A stretch of 64,000 nucleotides of DNA from the NCBI GenBank assembly GCA_032988165.1, contig JANTQF010000041.1, positions 1 through 64,000 on the forward strand, given 5' to 3'. A program made the translations under genes and the position numbers. A model generated the notes under the pieces. The model saw only the letters and a program-made list of their open reading frames with translations. It was not told the origin of the DNA and ran no database searches. Positions 62,449 through 64,000 of this stretch are shown piece after piece. The first letter of the stretch is position 1, and each line of letters begins with the position of its first letter. Origin of the DNA: Emmonsiellopsis sp. PD_33. Taxonomy: Eukaryota; Ascomycota; Eurotiomycetes; Onygenales; Ajellomycetaceae.

Positions 62449-63491
62449 CCCCCTCTTGAGCTAAGCTGTGTGAAAAATGTGAGAAACATACTACTATTTG
62501 ACATGAAAAACTCTTAGATACATGAATTTAATCAAGATACTTGCTTGTTTCCATCCTCCAGTGCTACCATGCCTAGTAAACCTAAGAAATGCTGAAATAA
62601 GATGATCTCCAATGATTTGATGAGTCCATCTATAGCCATATCTGCAGTTAAGATGTACTTGATTGATATAATCTCATTTTTGAGCTGTGAATGTGAATAG
62701 TGGAATCTCATATCAATATGCTTGCTGTGAGTGGTGATAGTGGTAACCTAAGCTAAATTGATAGTACTCTTATTGTCTGCAAAAATCAGTATAGAAGATA
62801 TCAGGGTCTAATTGAGCTCTATCATGAGATTATGAATTTAGGTAGCCTCTCATATAGCCTTGCTTAGAGTAATATATTCAGCTTTATTTGAAGATAGGGA
62901 GACACACAGCTGTTTAGCTGAACATCATAATATGGGTGCATTTACAAGTTTGAAAATGTACCTGGATGTCAATTTATAGTTGCCATTTAAAACCTCTGCC
63001 TAATCAGAATCTATATATCTAATGGGGAGGTAGGTAGCATTCAGAATGTCAATTTTCAAACCATTATCTTCTTTATAGAATAGGCTGAGATCTGTGGATC
63101 CCTTGAGGTAGTAAATGATGTGTAACAATGCCTTCTAGACTTTAGGGGTAGAGTTAGTGCTATATTGGCCAAGCAGAGATGCCAGACATGCAATATTAGG
63201 CCAAGTTTTAACTGCAAGATATTAGAGACACTCAATGTTATATTAATAATATTATTTTGTGAAATCTGCACTGCCATTTAGGACAGGATCATCATCAATG
63301 TGAAAAGACTTCTTTATAGGCATTTTAACTGTAATAGCATTGTTCAGGTAGAAATCTACTACCAAACACTCTATATAGTGATGGTGGGTTAATTTAATTC
63401 CTTTGAATATTTAATAAACCTTCATGCCCAGATATTTTATAGGCTTTTTCAAATCTTTAACCTTAAGTTTCTTACTGAGTTCCCCAACTAG

Positions 63492-63692
63492 CTAATTAGC
63501 ATTCTCTGAGACTTTAAATATAATATTCAAATCATTGATGTAAATCATCATATAAAGGTGGGGTTTAGATTTATGGAACCAGAGTGTAGGATCATAGGAG
63601 CTAACCTTGAAGCCTAATTGGATAAGAATTATAATAAGGTAATTATACCAGATCTTTACAGCAGAGTCTAATCTGTATAGACTTTCTTCCAT
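63492..63692 (-). pseudogene. Copia reverse transcriptase fragment
   Basis: A 66-codon open stretch matching the copia reverse transcriptase core. The YVDD-equivalent motif is YIND within MMIYINDLNIIF, where a GAT-to-AAT change would remove a catalytic Asp. Flanking codons are interrupted. Confidence 0.75.
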
Positions 63693-64000
63693 AGTGTAGA
63701 TGAGTGTTTTTGTGGTTTCTAATTTAAATCCTATAGATTAATGTATGTAAATAGCTTTACCCAAGCAGCCATGCAGATATGCTAACATAATATCTACCTG
63801 GTAGAGAGTCCAACCATGCTTTGTGGTGACTATAAAAATAATATGATTTGATATATTAATTATAATGAGGATATAAGTCTCCTCTCTACTACTTTTTTTA
63901 AGTCAGTTTCTATAGATTATCTAACAAGATTTTTACAGGATTCCATCTGAATCTATATTTAGGTCTTCAGGATGATCTTTTTTAGCAAATATTCAGTAGC

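Larger units (their letters stand above)
62323..64000 (-). mobile_element. RIP-damaged Ty1/copia retrotransposon, incomplete at window edge
   Basis: Minus-strand remnants appear in the order expected for a copia element: reverse transcriptase at about 63692-63492, RNase H at about 63000-62800, polypurine tract at 62457-62449 and LTR start at 62448. The reverse transcriptase piece shows LYRLDSAVKIWY and LGFKVSSYDPTLW. RNase H shows KQLCVSLSSNKAEYITLSKA, close to the family's SLSSTEAEY motif. Stops are frequent and no CpG occurs. The catalytic YVDD motif reads YIND, so it is inactive. The 5' part lies beyond the window. Confidence 0.8.

Overview
This window looks like nuclear DNA of a filamentous ascomycete (Pezizomycotina), most likely a eurotiomycete. 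Genes are mostly split by short GT-AG introns (about 50-110 bp) with CTRAC-type branch sites. The recognisable genes include a membrane-anchored GH17 glucanase of the btgC type, a medusa (MedA) developmental regulator, and a sidD-type siderophore synthetase next to an ABC and an MFS transporter. The order sidD / ABC / MFS is the one I know from the Aspergillus fumigatus siderophore cluster. The species cannot be fixed from the sequence alone. Many apparent ORFs begin at TTG or GTG; I moved those starts to ATG or to splice junctions.

Layout. Positions 1-1.6 kb hold a near-perfect 76 bp palindrome and no gene. From 1.6 to 15.2 kb lie btgC (-), a GNAT acetyltransferase (+), a secreted six-exon tyrosinase (-), a secreted intradiol-dioxygenase-like protein (+) and an SRPK-like kinase (+). 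Positions 15.2-17.3 kb are non-coding and include 923 bp without a single CpG. medA (-) occupies 17.3-22.0 kb and has a 1.65 kb first intron. Next comes an 18.4 kb stretch (22.0-40.4 kb) in which I can support no gene, rich in purine/pyrimidine tracts. A disordered DUF8035-type protein (-) follows at 40.4-42.5 kb, then another 3.9 kb without a supported gene.

The right third is a siderophore locus: an MFS siderophore transporter (-, 46.4-48.3 kb), an ABC transporter (+, 49.5-53.5 kb) and a SidD-like NRPS with A-T-C-(partial A)-T-C layout (-, 53.7-60.0 kb). The shared promoter of the two transporters holds four diverged repeats, each with an exact ATCTGATAA. That is the consensus for the iron-responsive GATA repressor SreA, so the pair is probably co-repressed when iron is sufficient. 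The NRPS would assemble a fusarinine-type extracellular siderophore and the transporters would handle export, uptake or breakdown products.

The cluster stops at transposon remnants. A 2.0 kb pogo/Fot1-like element with 100 bp terminal repeats sits beside (perhaps inside the LTR of) a Ty1/copia element that runs off the right edge. From about 60.35 kb to the end I found no CpG, and both elements have lost catalytic residues through G-to-A changes, as expected of RIP-like mutation. The sidF and sidH genes that flank sidD in A. fumigatus are not seen; the repeat block takes their place.
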